The notes: generated from the letters alone by a model not told the origin. A DNA stretch of 64,000 nucleotides from Peltaster fructicola (GCA_001592805.2 CP051140.1:2233501-2297500); one strand, 5' to 3'; shown: positions 17,394-28,929, numbered from the stretch's first letter. A program made the numbers and translations.

Positions 17394-19823
17394 CTTCGTT
17401 AATGCTGTGTGGGTGTAAGGTCGATAAACAATCAGTGGTGGGTAGGTATGTCTAGACTCGACACAGTTTGCGCGAGCGAAATGTGGGGAGTTTCGTTAGG
17501 CGGGGAGGGCGATGGTGTGCGTCGTTCGATCAACAGTATTGACGTAGGTGTAAGTTGACGTCTAGTAGATTGGGTTGCTCCGTCTTCCTGCTCGAGATAT
17601 GATCTTGTATGTGTGGCGTATTGAGTTGAAGAGTCGCGTGAGAGGAACAAAGCAGGCCCTTCACGAGAAGGATGACGTTTTAAGCTTTGCCAAAGTGGGT
17701 GTTGATTGCCTGAATTGCTGCCTCGGGGTGGAACCATCTGCTCATTCATCTCACATCGAATACTGGTATTTGCGACTTACCTGCTATTGACCTTGTCTTG
17801 CCTGCGATATGTCTCACTGGTCTAGCAAGACATCACTGGCGTGACGATTTAAGACACACTCTGAAAAGCTTCCAGTCGATTGTGCTCAGAGACTTTTAAG
17901 ACTAACGAGTCTCAACACAAGGTATGAACGAGCAAGTCTAATCATATCGATGCCTCCTCTCATGGTGTGCAAGTATTGCAGAACCGCAGCGCCAGTGGCA
18001 GCATTATGAGAGGAGTATGTGCTTGCATAGCGAGCTGGAGATGCACGTGTGATCGACGATAGTTGCAACCGGTCAGCACCAAAAGCAACAAGGACTTCAT
18101 CACTCCAGGTAGCCAGGTTCTGAAGGTTCGTGTCGATTTGGACCGAACGCGACGGTCTTGTGCCTACACGCCGTTGGGACTCATCAGGACGTACTGCTCC
18201 AGGCAGCCTATCAGTCAGCATGACCAAGCCGACCTCAAGTGACACAGCCAGCTATCCAGCACTACTCATTCTGCCTCATGATGCTCCGACAGACTCAAAG
18301 GAGAGTAATTTACAAAGCTGCAAGGGCAATGTCCCTCCCAGCGAGCGTAATGCCGTCACTGCATGGCGCAGAACGATCTCTCTTACTCGCAATCCTTCCA
18401 TTGACAAGAAGGTAGTGTTCATGACCTAGCAACACTGCCATTACCTCAACGCATGATGTGTGCCGCCGCATGAAGGGTACTTGTCGATCTCTACCATGGG
18501 CTGCCTGTGAAGCTGTACGATCGCCCGATAGAGCTCACGGGACAAGGCAAAGGCAGAAGCAAGACACCTGGCCGTCTCGCTATCGCATTCAGTCACAGGA
18601 TGCTCCCGAATCTTCGCATAAGAGATTGTCCTGACAAGATCTTTCTTCAGCAACCCAGTCTGAACGGTATCATTGATGTATCGACCAATTCGCTTCCCGA
18701 CGATGCCTATGCTATCATGCTGCCAATCGATCACGATGCTTAGAAGGACGATGAGCACTTGTACACCCGCGGAAGGGAATATGGTGCCAGTCTATTTGTG
18801 TGAGTGTCTACTGCGAGGTACAATTCTGGTCTTGGTATCAAGATCGGCTTCGACCTGCAGCATGCTCGGCCAGCATCACACTGTCGAGCCTACAATGATC
18901 CTTGTGTTGCAGACTACAAGGCAGAGTACAAGGTCCCCAAAGAGACGTGTAATCACTGGCGCCAAGAAGGGTAAGCACCTCTTTGAAATGGGAGTTGGCA
19001 TGCGAGCTTCAGTTGAGACCTACAGCACCGCTAAACTGTCCGTAAACGCTCCAGCTTCGATAGCTGCATAGCGCCTGGCTGGCGCACGGAAGTAAGATAT
19101 CTCTCAAGAGAGCCAGTACACTGTATCGGCATAGACCACTGCTAGCATCATGCTTGTCTGATGCGAAGTACATCTATGCTGCTCGAGGACGCAGACAACG
19201 TCCCAATCACTGCCCTGTCGACGATGCCAGATTGCTGCTCACCACAGGTATCACCAGTGTGCGGAAGGACCAAGCAATGCCTGGCTATTGCAGGATGCGG
19301 CGTGGACTATAGAGGCAATGTTCGTGGCACTAGAAGCTTGATTGAGAGTGAAGATCGAAGCACTTCATGAGTCGAGGTGAGGAGGCGTGGTGTCTTGGTA
19401 CAGTTGACGACAAGGACTGAATGGTCTCTCGGTATCGATAGCCTGACGACCTTATAGAAGCAGTGCCAGTGCACGAAATGCCATTGCTGTGCATCATACC
19501 GGTCGGAGATTCATGGTCTCAAGCCATGCTGTCAAATGATGGAATGACGCACCACATCCTTCACCAGTATGATGCCGATGTCCTGACATGTCAACAGTAC
19601 GCATCTCCGCGTTCGCATGTCGTTGGATGATTGACGTCTAATGGGTTGGATGAAGTGCAGCCGAGAACTCGACGTAACACGAGTCATGCATAGTAACACG
19701 TGATCCTACCCTTCACATCATCTGGACGGCTGAACCATTGATTTAATAGCACCACTTGTCATTAGGTATATCCGTATCTCCTCCATTGTCCTCGACGCTA
19801 CTCTTGTATTGCTACGATCACAT
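17394..19823. other. gene-poor region of about 2.4 kb
   Basis: No gene can be firmly assigned. The first few hundred bases are the promoter of the phosphatase gene. A run of long minus-strand frames at 17.9-18.8 kb is listed separately. From 18.8 to 19.8 kb I see only short frames with no protein character. The last part is the 3' flank of the acetate permease gene. Confidence 0.45.
17886..18790 (-). other. possible unrecognised or decayed multi-exon gene
   Basis: Two long minus-strand open segments, about 18790-18441 and 18257-17886, each begin directly after an AAATAG or GGATAG acceptor-like triplet, as exons would. Between them another frame is open through a stretch reading GLRVREIVLRHAVTALRSLG. 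The translated pieces look like soluble helical protein (for example LASAFALSRELYRAIVQLHR). I could not connect all pieces with consensus splice sites in phase, found no start codon, and do not recognise the family. It could be a spliced species-specific gene, an old pseudogene or chance. Confidence 0.22.
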
Positions 19824-20916
19824 CTAGACGGTCGCGTCCATGCGGGCCTCAGTGTTGTCAACCTTGCCTCGTCGCTCTCGTCCCTTGTCAGACCATGGGA
19901 AGTGGGCCACAGGAACAAGGAAGAATGAGTTGGATGGCTCGAGAAGACCAGCAACAGCGTTGTACTTGAGAAGAGTCAGCAAAGATGAGATAGATCGATG
20001 GCGAAGAACTTACCCATGCAGCAAAAGCAGCAAGGAGACCGAAGACACCGCCGGCCTTGAGGCAGCCTGGCTGTGGAGCACCTGCAACTGGGTATAGGTA
20101 GGCAACACCGAGCATCAGGAATGCAAGATCCAGGGTGAAGAATAGGAAGAAGAAAGCCACAGTCGATCTCAGCGTGCACAGAAGTAGAAGAGTGGTAAAG
20201 ATGAACCATCCCTGACCATTATATTAGTCGTGTCGGATGTGCCTGCTAAGCAACTTACCATCAGGAAGAAACCGAACGAGAAGAGGAATGAGTTGGCTCC
20301 ATAGTTCGTGACGAGATTGGTCTCAATGGCGAAACCACCTGGAGTAAGAATAATTGCGACTGCGATCCAGAAGCCACCGTAAGAGCTGAGAGCGGTGGCA
20401 CCAAAGGTGTTGCCGATAGCCATCTCCCTGATCGTCATTGTCAGTTATCGTCGAGAGCTTGCCAATGACATAAACTCACCACATGCCAGCAAGCAGCTGG
20501 ACGAGACCACCATATGCGAAAGCAGCTCCAATGATGATGTTGGGCGCAGTCACACCGCGCGTGCCCAGATTTATCAGAGACAAGATGAATGTGGTCAATG
20601 CTAGATAGAGGTCAGCGAAGAGGAGTTGCAAGCAGGGATGAGACTGACCAAAGGCTGAGAGACCCAGAGGAGCGGGATTGGCGATCTTTCGGTCGGCGAT
20701 GGCCCTGTATGTTCCTGGTTGGAATTCACCACCAAAGGCTGGAAGGCGAACAGAGTCAGAGGTATTGACCTGCGCGAGTGGGTTGCCGCCGTAGTTGTAA
20801 GGCTTGCGCTTCGCAGCGGCGGCAGCATTCACGTGGTCGTGAGTGTTGATGCCATTGCCAGCACCGACAGGCTTCTCACCTGCGTTGATGGCGTTCTGGT
20901 CCTGGATGGTCGACAT
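19824..20916 (-). CDS. GPR1/FUN34/YaaH family acetate permease
   Basis: A 298-residue membrane protein in five exons: 20916-20649, 20600-20480, 20427-20259, 20211-20014 and 19964-19824. The introns are 48, 52, 47 and 49 nt. The family signature NPAPLGLSAFA is split by the first intron. Six hydrophobic segments follow (TTFILSLINLGTRGV, NIIIGAAFAYGGLVQLLAG, GGFWIAVAIILTPGGF, FLFSFGFFLM, TVAFFFLFFTLDLAFLML and GGVFGLLAAFAAW). The tail is charged. By similarity to yeast Ady2/Ato proteins and Aspergillus AcpA it imports acetate/H+ or exports ammonium at the plasma membrane. Such genes are usually glucose-repressed and acetate-induced; the 2.3 kb upstream region leaves room for that control. Confidence 0.95.
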
Positions 20917-23218
20917 TGTGTAATGCTGTGGCAAGAGCTACACTCTATTAAGAATCAAGATGATCGAGAGCTTGACGTCGCAAGGGAAAGGAAATCAAGA
21001 GAGATCAGAGGATGTATTTGAACTCCCCCGACTAGGGCGAATTTTAGTGACGTCTGGGACTGGGGAAAGCCGATCCATCATTCATTTGCTTGTGGATCTA
21101 ATCGATGGTCAGAACCAATCGAAGAAACTTTGTAGCAATGTGTTTGGACCTGCATGGCTGACTCGGCAAACTCGCCATCAGTCCAGTCCGTGCATGCTTC
21201 TTTGGTAGAATGCCTGGAGATCCCTGACAACGGTGGTGACCATCCTGTCGGGAATGTAACGCCACATGTAAGCAAGCCCAGTGTACCCTGCGCAGAGCTG
21301 AAGTTGTAGATGAATCTCTGTGTAATCCGCAAATGCCGGGTTTGTGAGCCTCGTGTATCTTGTGGCAGCCCCATCTGATCAGAGAGGGGTGGATGATCGA
21401 CAGCTGTGAAGTCAGTTGGCGTTCATCTGGCCGAACCGCGCAATCAGCCGGGGCCCCCAGAAAACAGACGTTGCTGTGGAGGTGGAGCTTGGCCATCCTT
21501 CAGAGCTCTAAAGTTCCCGATGCCTTGTTGCTTTTCAGAGCTCAGAAACATTTGCGGTCGGCTAAGATCTTTGCTGACATCGCTGCCGCACAAGCAATTA
21601 CGGGATGTGAATCGCATGCAAGCGAGCAGGTGATTTGAGATCGATAGATCGTCGAAGCTGCCGTTGGTGCCGGGAGGTTCGCTCTTCAGTATGCTGTCAG
21701 AATTTGTAATTAGAGCTCGAGTGGCTTTGGCTAGGACAACGGCCACTGGAGCGCTTGTCTCGCAGTGTATGGGGAGGATCTGTGCTTAAACTGGCAATTT
21801 GCGTATGACCAGATTTTGAGCGTTCCGGCTTAAAGGAAGCTGACATTGCGTTATGTCACTGCGAGATGTCGAGGCCGCACATGACCCAAAGATGGCTAAG
21901 CTGTTGTACGGGAGGTGAGAACCAGCGGATGGTGCCAACGCGAGTGTCAGCATGATCAGCAAGGTTCTCGACCTGCATGTACCTTGCATGTCCACGTTGT
22001 CTCATGTCACCAACGGAGTGGTCTTGTGTAGACTCAGAAACTGTCGTGCTGTGTATGATACCCAGCCAACACGCAGTCGCAGTTGCACTTACAGTGGCTG
22101 TCAGTGGCTGTCAGTCTCGAACGTAGGTCAGTTCGTTGACTCCACTCGAATGCTTGGGTGCTTCAACCGTCTGGGCGACCTCATCCATGCTCAAGGTCGG
22201 AAGAGTCGTCTCTCTAGGAGGTCATGTCGCGTATGGCTGTCGTATTTGGGCCCAAGTCCTCCTACTCTGTACCTCATTTATACCTCTGGGCTCTGTTGTG
22301 AATACTGGCATCAGCGAGCGCAAAGTGATTCCGAGAAGTACAAACGGATTTGAAGCTGCTGCATATAGCGGGTGCTCTTAAGGATGACATTTGCACTTGT
22401 TGACGTCCGTCGTCGTGGACAGTGGAGAATAGGGAGACGATGCACGCCTTCATCTGACCATTGCTGGAGCTGGTCCACGCGATATCGCCAAATGCCGATT
22501 ATACGATGGCCGAGTCTCAGTTCTGTTGTGTGTTTGCAAGCTCTTAGTCAAGTGTTGATGACGCCGGTTTGACCAGCATCGCCAGATGTCGAGAGTGAGT
22601 GGTCAAGTCAGAACTTGCAAGCCCTCGTCATACTGCTGAGACCAATCGCGTCTAAAGTACAGACACTGGGATCATTGCATAGGAGAAGTGAAGGACACGG
22701 CTTGCTGAGGCACTCTGCTACACGACCAGCTGTAAACAAGTCAGCTTCGACGACGATGCGATCTTGTTGACATCTCACCACGCAGGCAGTCGTCCGCTCC
22801 GTGATACTCTTTGATATGATGCATCACGATCGAAGACGAAGAGTCTATGAGGGATTCGGAGTGCGAGGCTGACTTGATCACCAGCGCAGTGCTGACGAGG
22901 CTGTGATATGGACAACGATAGCATCAATACGCTAGGTGATGTATGATATCGCACCTTAGAAATCGCGAGAATACGTGAAGACAATATTATTGTTGTTCTC
23001 AAGAGATATGTAGGATGCTTTCAGCCCTACGAACATGCATGGAACAACCCCACCAGCCGCAGTCAGGGCCTATGACTCTGAAGCTCTTTTTTTGTTCCTT
23101 GACACGTGCCTCACCCTATACAATACTACTCATCACAGCCAGAGAGTTCTCACGGTAGATCTGCTGCGTGCTTCCTACGTGCTTCTCCGCAGGACTCCTC
23201 CGAGCACAGGGTCGAAGA
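20917..23218. other. gene-poor region of about 2.3 kb
   Basis: Divergent 5' flanks of the acetate permease (minus) and methionyl-tRNA synthetase (plus). Many short frames, none with clear homology. The best of them, at 21178-21377 on the minus strand, is listed separately. A small tandem duplication of AGTGGCTGTC occurs near 22091-22110. A pyrimidine-rich stretch with a run of T near 23087 precedes the synthetase start. Confidence 0.45.
21178..21377 (-). other. unassigned short open frame, possible exon
   Basis: A 66-codon frame with plausible protein character (LQLCAGYTGLAYMWRYIPD, then TVVRDLQAFYQRSMHGLD before the stop) starts after a CTGATCAG acceptor-like site and has no ATG. It might be the last exon of an unpredicted gene or a relic. 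I do not recognise it. Confidence 0.2.
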
Positions 23219-25147
23219 ATGAGCAGCACCGAGATACTGCCTCAAGAGGGCAAGAAGAATATCTTGATCACATCCGCATTACCTTATGTCAACAATGTAC
23301 CACATCTTGGCAACGTCATCGGTAGTGTGCTCTCAGCAGACGTCTTCTCACGATACTGTAAAGCTCGAGGTTATCCTACACTCTTTGTTTGCGGAACAGA
23401 CGAATACGGAACAGCCACAGAGACGAAAGCCATCGAAGAGGGCGTGACTCCTGAACAACTGTGCAATAAGTACAACAAGATTCACAAAGAAGTCTACGAC
23501 TGGTTCGACATCGCTTTCGACTCGTTTGGCCGCACACCTACCGCCTCACAAACAACAATCGCCCAGGAGATCTTTACAAAGCTGTATAACAACGGATACC
23601 TCGAGGAGCGCACCACAACGCAACCGTACTGCGAGAAGCACCAAGCTTTTCTAGCAGATCGTTTCGTGGAAGGAGAATGTCCACTCTGTGGCTACAACGA
23701 TGCGAGAGGAGATCAGTGCGACAAGTGTGGACACCTTCTCGACCCTCTCGACCTCAAGAACCCTCGATGTAAGCTCGATGGAGCTACGCCCATACCTCGC
23801 GAGACGAAGCACGTCTTCATTCTCTTAGACAAATTGCAGGAGCAGGTCAAGGAGTGGTCGGAGAAGAGCGCAACCGAAGGCGCGTGGAGCGAGAACAGCA
23901 TTGCCATCACGAAAGGCTGGATCAGAGAAGGCCTTAAACCGCGAGGTATCACAAGAGATCTGAAATGGGGTACTGCTGTACCTTTACCTGGCTACGAGGA
24001 CAAAGTACTGTACGTATGGTTCGACGCTTGTATCGGATACGTCTCGATTACGGCAGAGTACACGAAACACTGGGAGAAGTGGTGGCGAGATCCTGACAAC
24101 GTCAAGCTCTATCAATTCATGGGCAAGGACAACGTACCCTTTCACACAGTTGTCTTTCCGTCGTCACAACTCGGCACTGGCGACAAATGGACCATGCTGC
24201 ACCACTTGTCAACAACCGAGTATCTCAACTACGAGCATGGCAAGTTCAGCAAAAGTCGTGGTGTCGGTGTCTTCGGTACGAGTGCAAAAGAGACCGGTGT
24301 TGCAGCAGACGTTTGGCGATACTTCCTCCTTCTGAGAAGGCCCGAAACTAGCGACACTGAATTCGAGTGGGATGCCTTCATTGCCGCCAACAACAACGAG
24401 CTGGTAGCAAACTTTGGCAACTTCGTAAACAGGATCCTCAAGTTCGTCAACTCGGCAAATTACGATTCTGTCGTTCCGCAGCCGATCGGCTCTTCAGCCA
24501 ACCCAGAGCTCATCAAGGGACTCGAACGACATAAAAAGGATGTCAACGAGAAGCTCAAGGTCTACCGAGACGAGTTCGAAGCTGTGCACTTGAAGCAAGC
24601 ACTCATCACTGCGCGTGAGATATCCTCCTTGGGCAACCTCCTGCTCCAGGAGAACAAGCTTGACAACGCACTCTTCCAGAACGAGCGGGAACGATGTGAT
24701 GCTGTCGTCAACCTTGCCGTCAACCACGTTCACCTCCTCGCGTCAGTGATCGCACCATACCTCCCCGCAACCACTCGTGCGATTCTCAGTCAGCTGCAGG
24801 CAGAGCTTCTGACCATACCAGATGAATGGCACGCCGACTCTATCGAAGCAGGACATAAGATTGGCAAAGCAGCACATCTGTTCAAGAACATCAAGCCAGA
24901 GAAGGAGAAAGAATGGCGAGAGCTCTTCGGCGGACAAGAACTGCAGAAGCAGAAGGCAGAGAAGGAGGCAAAGGCCGCCGCAAGAAAGGCTGACAAGGAG
25001 CGTAAGAAGGCTAGAAAGGCGGCTGAGAAGGCTCCTGCTGGTGTTGAGAGCGTCGAGAAAGATGGTGCACAAACCGATGCCAGTGCTGGCACGGCACTTG
25101 AAGAGGTCACTGAAGGCACGAAGCAAGTGACTCTCCAGACGAGTTAA
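23219..25147 (+). CDS. methionyl-tRNA synthetase, cytoplasmic
   Basis: A 642-residue class I synthetase that charges tRNA-Met. The ATG at 23219 begins MSSTEILPQEGKKN, a few residues before the catalytic core. Motifs: SALPYVNNVPHLGNVIG (HIGH equivalent HLGN), KFSKSRGVG (KMSKS equivalent), and the zinc-knuckle insert with CPLCGYNDARGDQCDKCGH. An anticodon-binding helical domain follows. The C-terminus is a Lys/Ala-rich helical extension (KEAKAAARKADKERKKARK), probably binding tRNA. The N-terminal GST-like domain found in yeast Mes1 is absent. No intron. The frame stays open a little upstream but without an ATG. Confidence 0.95.
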   Translation: MSSTEILPQEGKKNILITSALPYVNNVPHLGNVIGSVLSADVFSRYCKARGYPTLFVCGTDEYGTATETKAIEEGVTPEQLCNKYNKIHKEVYDWFDIAFDSFGRTPTASQTTIAQEIFTKLYNNGYLEERTTTQPYCEKHQAFLADRFVEGECPLCGYNDARGDQCDKCGHLLDPLDLKNPRCKLDGATPIPRETKHVFILLDKLQEQVKEWSEKSATEGAWSENSIAITKGWIREGLKPRGITRDLKWGTAVPLPGYEDKVLYVWFDACIGYVSITAEYTKHWEKWWRDPDNVKLYQFMGKDNVPFHTVVFPSSQLGTGDKWTMLHHLSTTEYLNYEHGKFSKSRGVGVFGTSAKETGVAADVWRYFLLLRRPETSDTEFEWDAFIAANNNELVANFGNFVNRILKFVNSANYDSVVPQPIGSSANPELIKGLERHKKDVNEKLKVYRDEFEAVHLKQALITAREISSLGNLLLQENKLDNALFQNERERCDAVVNLAVNHVHLLASVIAPYLPATTRAILSQLQAELLTIPDEWHADSIEAGHKIGKAAHLFKNIKPEKEKEWRELFGGQELQKQKAEKEAKAAARKADKERKKARKAAEKAPAGVESVEKDGAQTDASAGTALEEVTEGTKQVTLQTS

Positions 25148-25474
25148 ACGAGTAGAACCTGATGAAAAGAAGTATACCTGACAATGTGGGAGCGCTGCGT
25201 GGTAGAAAGTGAAAAGCCGAGTAACCGTCAGTGACACAACCAGATGTGTGACGATCGGGACATTCTGATATGCCGCAGAAACGAGGAGGCTGTCACTTAA
25301 TAACAGCACCTCTACTCCATTCATTGCTGATTATGTCTTCATACTTCCTTCACGAGGTACTCTTCACCATGCGATTCCATTGACACGGTGCATGTGGGGC
25401 CGGCACTTTGCAGCAAGAGGTCAATCATTCTATCAGTTCCTCCGAACAGGTTCATCAGCCTAGACTTGTTCATC
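25148..25474. other. intergenic region
   Basis: 3' flank of the synthetase gene and promoter/5' UTR of the acyl-CoA synthetase gene. No gene seen. Confidence 0.5.
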
Positions 25475-27326
25475 ATGGCCTTGAGACTGCCGATCCGCTG
25501 CTTCTCCTCTCACACCCGCATCATCACGACTCCCAGATATGCAGCACGTTCTCTCATTGCACCTCCATCTTTCAGAATGATTACAACCCAGCGCTCTCCG
25601 TTCTTTGAGGCAATACAGTCACACGATCAGAAGAGCGTGGCAGTCGTGCACTCAGATAGCCAGCAATTCACGTATGGTACACTTCTGCAAGACGTGGCGG
25701 CGACAAGGAACAATCTTCTGCAAGCAACAGGCAAGGACAACATCACAGACCAGCGAGTCGCCTTCATGGTCGAGAATGGCTACAGCTACATTGGTGCGCG
25801 ACCTCACATCTGTGAGAATAAGGCTAAGTTTGATAGTGACTCTCCTTTCAATCCTCGCAGCAGACGCCATCGCAGTCCCTCTAGCACCGTCCTTTCCCAC
25901 CTCCGAGTTAAGATACATCATTGATCACAGCGAAGCATTGGCAGTATTGGCATCGAGTAAGCATGGAAATCATGCCAAAGAAGCACTCAAGGAGGTGCAG
26001 CAGCAACCTGTGTATGCCGAGCTATCTTCGCCATCAGGCAAGAGGAACGAGGCCGTACAACTTTCATCTCAAGCAAGAGGAGGCATGATGCTATACACAT
26101 CAGGAACTACAGCACGACCGAAGGGCGTCCTTCTACCTCAGCAAACACTGGCAGCACAGGCGTTATCGCTGATTGAGGCATGGAAATACACTTCGAAGGA
26201 CCATCTACTGCACGTGTTACCATTACACCACATCCATGGCATCGTCAATGCTCTTTTGACACCTCTGATGGCAGGGAGCAGCATAGAGTTCGATTATCCC
26301 TTTAGCGTGGACAGAGTATGGAAGCGCTTTGCAGCACCACTAAGCACAACCGATCAGAAACCCATCACCTTCTTCACAGTAGTACCCACGATCTGGGCAC
26401 GGATGCTTCAAGCCTATCCCAAACTCACACCCGATGTGCAGATCGCAGCGAAAAGAGCCATCAACAGAGAGAACTTGCGACTAAACATATCTGGCTCAGC
26501 TGCGCTACCGAAGCCTACAAGAGATGCATGGACAACTCTGAGTGGTGGAAATGTGCTGTTAGAAAGATTTGGCATGACTGAGGTCGGGATGGCACTATCG
26601 TGCGGACTTGATGACGCAGACCGTGTTGATGGCTCGGTCGGCTGGCCACTACCATCCGTCGAAGCACGACTAGTAGACAGCGACACGAACGAGATCATAC
26701 CTATCGAGCAAGAAGAACGACAGGGAGAGGTACAATTGCGAGGGCCAACTGTCTTCAAGGAGTACTGGAGAAACCCCGAGGCCACAAAGAAGGAGTTCAC
26801 TGAGGACGGGTGGTTCAAGACCGGCGACATCGCATTGCGCAAGCAAGTACCTGGTTCGGGAGAGGGCAAAAGTGGTGCCTGGGCGACCGGCCCAGCCTAC
26901 TTCATACAAGGACGCAAGTCTGCGGATATCATCAAGACCGGAGGCGAGAAAGTGTCCGCACTGGAGATCGAGCGTGAGTTGCTTTCCCTGCCAGAAGTGG
27001 AAGAGTGTGCTGTGGTTGGCCTCCCATCAGAGACCTGGGGACAGAAAGTCGCTGCCGTTGTTGTTCTCACAACGGCTGGCAAGACTGCTGGAAAGAACGG
27101 CAAACCTTGGGGTGCTCTTGACATGAGGAGAGCTTTGAAAGACAAGTTGGTTGCATACAAGATTCCACAAGATCTCAAGGTCGTTGACTCTATTCCGCGC
27201 AATGCTATGGGCAAAGTCAACAAGAAACAGCTGGTGCCGGCACTCTTCGGAGAAGTAGACCAGATCAGACGCCGCAGTGTGGAAGTACAAGCTGAAAGAG
27301 AGGCTGCACGACGTGCTGGCGGTTGA
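25475..27326 (+). CDS. acyl-CoA/malonyl-CoA synthetase (ACSF3-like), mitochondrial
   Basis: A 602-residue adenylate-forming enzyme in two exons, 25475-25793 and 25837-27326, with a 43-nt intron that splits a Val codon. The first 35 residues are basic, hydroxylated and nearly free of acids (MALRLPIRCFSSHTRII), which suggests import into mitochondria. ANL-family motifs: the P-loop-like LYTSGTTARPKGV, the LERFGMTEVGM motif, GWFKTGDIA, KTGGEKVSALEIE and the terminal lysine region IPRNAMGKVNKKQ. The closest style is ACSF3 malonyl-CoA synthetase, which feeds mitochondrial fatty-acid synthesis; substrate choice is inferred. Its stop is only 8 bp from the stop of the convergent LRR gene. Confidence 0.92.
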
Positions 27327-27334
27327 GCATTGTC

Positions 27335-28867
27335 TCAGACTATCTCACCGTCCTGCACACGCTGCAGCGTCTCGTCGTCATCTTCCCACCATTTCTGAAG
27401 GTGTTTCAATCCACGACGAGCCAGTCCAGCATCGCGATTTCGGTACACAGAATCGATTAGTCGAACGTCGTCTGGCGAGAGCATGAATCGTTTCTGACCC
27501 GCCTCAAACTCCAAATATGGCATCTTGTACTGTTCGGCAACATTGGCATGCAATCGTTTTCTCACATGCTCCATCATGCGTCGGTACTCCTGGCCGGCTT
27601 TGATGTCAGCGTAAGATCGACCGCCAACAGCCAATGCTTTCATTTGCAGCCATAGCAAAGATGACGATTCCACAGCAGCATAGAGGATCTGGTTGAGGTC
27701 TGCTGATGGCATCGGGCTGTGGGCAATATTCAGATACTGTAACGTGTTCGCCTGGACGACGCGCACAAGCACTGCAGTACAGGTGAGCCAATTGTAGCGC
27801 ATCCCAAGGTCCTTGGTCGCATAGCTTTGACCAAGGTCCAACACTTTCAACGTCGGATATTTGATGACTGCCTCAAGGAAGGGCACCGTGCCAGTGTCTC
27901 CAAGTCCACAAGACTGCAGGGAGAGTCTCGTCAAACAAGAAGCTGCTACTCCCGAGGCGAGCAGTGCAAGGGAGTGGCCAATAGGATTATTCGACATATA
28001 CAGCGATGTCAATTGGCAATTTCGGGTCGACAGATATCGAGATATCTCCTTGCAAGCTCGTGGCCCAACACCGCAGGCATTGAGGTAGATGTGGCGAAGA
28101 GCGACAGGCTGGTCGGCATCTGCCAACATGGAGAAGACCATTGCAACACCAGCATCACCAAGCTCAGTTTGGTCAAGGTCAAGCGTTCGGAGCGCCTTCG
28201 ACTGCGTTATCAGCCTGAAGACGTCTTGTGCAGCTGCTGTACCAAGAGGGTTCCGTTTGAGCCAAACATTGGTGATTACCGGCGACTTGACCATGGCGTT
28301 GACGAGTAGAGCAAACCCAGCAGTATCGATGCAATTTCCAGCCAGATACCAGGTCTCAAATCGCCGAGGGAACTCGTCAATGAATGCTGCAATCGCTTTT
28401 GCGCCGACTGGTCCGATGATATTGTTTCCAAGCAGGAAGTGTTTCGCAAAAGTATTCGGCTTCAAGCTGTCCATCAGATCGCCAATATTCCTTGGTCCGG
28501 TCACCATCTTACAAAGGTCGACTCTACCGTCAGAGTAGATCACGCCTTTCTCGAACTCCAACATCTCTGTGTTGTAGTAAGGCTCTTTGCCAGGCACGCC
28601 ACCCTCGACTGGTAGGTAGCTGCCATCACCTTTTAAATGAGCGAAGAATGGTGCAAGTGACTCTTTGCTGGACACCTCAACCGGCATCGGAAGCGATGCT
28701 GCACCATTGTACGATAGCGGATCGTTGATCTCGTCCCATTGACCCTGTTCAAACACAAAGTTGGGTAATGTGAAACGTGGCTGTAGTCCATTGTTCTTTG
28801 GCGCAGGATGTGTGATCAGTAGTCCGGCAGCGGACAAGTCCTCCAAGATTGCTGTTGCTGAAGTCAT
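27335..28867 (-). CDS. leucine-rich-repeat (RNI-like) protein
   Basis: 510 residues from the ATG at 28867. A mixed N-terminal region (1-140) is followed by RNI/ribonuclease-inhibitor-type repeats: examples are LGNNIIGPVGAKAIAAF, LAGNCIDTAGFALLVNAM, LKRNPLGTAAAQDVFRL, LDQTELGDAGVAMVFSML and LQSCGLGDTGTVPFLEAV. The C-terminus is helical and charged. No membrane helix, signal peptide or catalytic domain. Such proteins usually serve as binding scaffolds. The partner is unknown. Bases 28783-28814 inside it recur exactly at 31402-31433. Confidence 0.85.
   Translation of the reverse strand: MTSATAILEDLSAAGLLITHPAPKNNGLQPRFTLPNFVFEQGQWDEINDPLSYNGAASLPMPVEVSSKESLAPFFAHLKGDGSYLPVEGGVPGKEPYYNTEMLEFEKGVIYSDGRVDLCKMVTGPRNIGDLMDSLKPNTFAKHFLLGNNIIGPVGAKAIAAFIDEFPRRFETWYLAGNCIDTAGFALLVNAMVKSPVITNVWLKRNPLGTAAAQDVFRLITQSKALRTLDLDQTELGDAGVAMVFSMLADADQPVALRHIYLNACGVGPRACKEISRYLSTRNCQLTSLYMSNNPIGHSLALLASGVAASCLTRLSLQSCGLGDTGTVPFLEAVIKYPTLKVLDLGQSYATKDLGMRYNWLTCTAVLVRVVQANTLQYLNIAHSPMPSADLNQILYAAVESSSLLWLQMKALAVGGRSYADIKAGQEYRRMMEHVRKRLHANVAEQYKMPYLEFEAGQKRFMLSPDDVRLIDSVYRNRDAGLARRGLKHLQKWWEDDDETLQRVQDGEIV
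28783..28814 (+). repeat. 32-bp direct repeat, copy 1 (inside the LRR gene)
   Basis: This 32-bp segment near the 5' end of the LRR coding region (encoding HPAPKNNGL on the minus strand) occurs again, identical and in the same orientation, at 31402-31433. The flanks then diverge, with partial similarity on one side. Confidence 0.95.
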
Positions 28868-28929
28868 GGCTAGTTGCCTGTCAGACGAGAGCAAAGCAAA
28901 GACCTAAATAGCATGTCAATGGCTCATCG

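Noticed and set aside
23168-23218. Upstream extension of the methionyl-tRNA synthetase frame as a mitochondrial presequence
   Set aside because: There is no ATG in frame before 23219 (the open part begins at a GTG), so a second targeted form is not supported.
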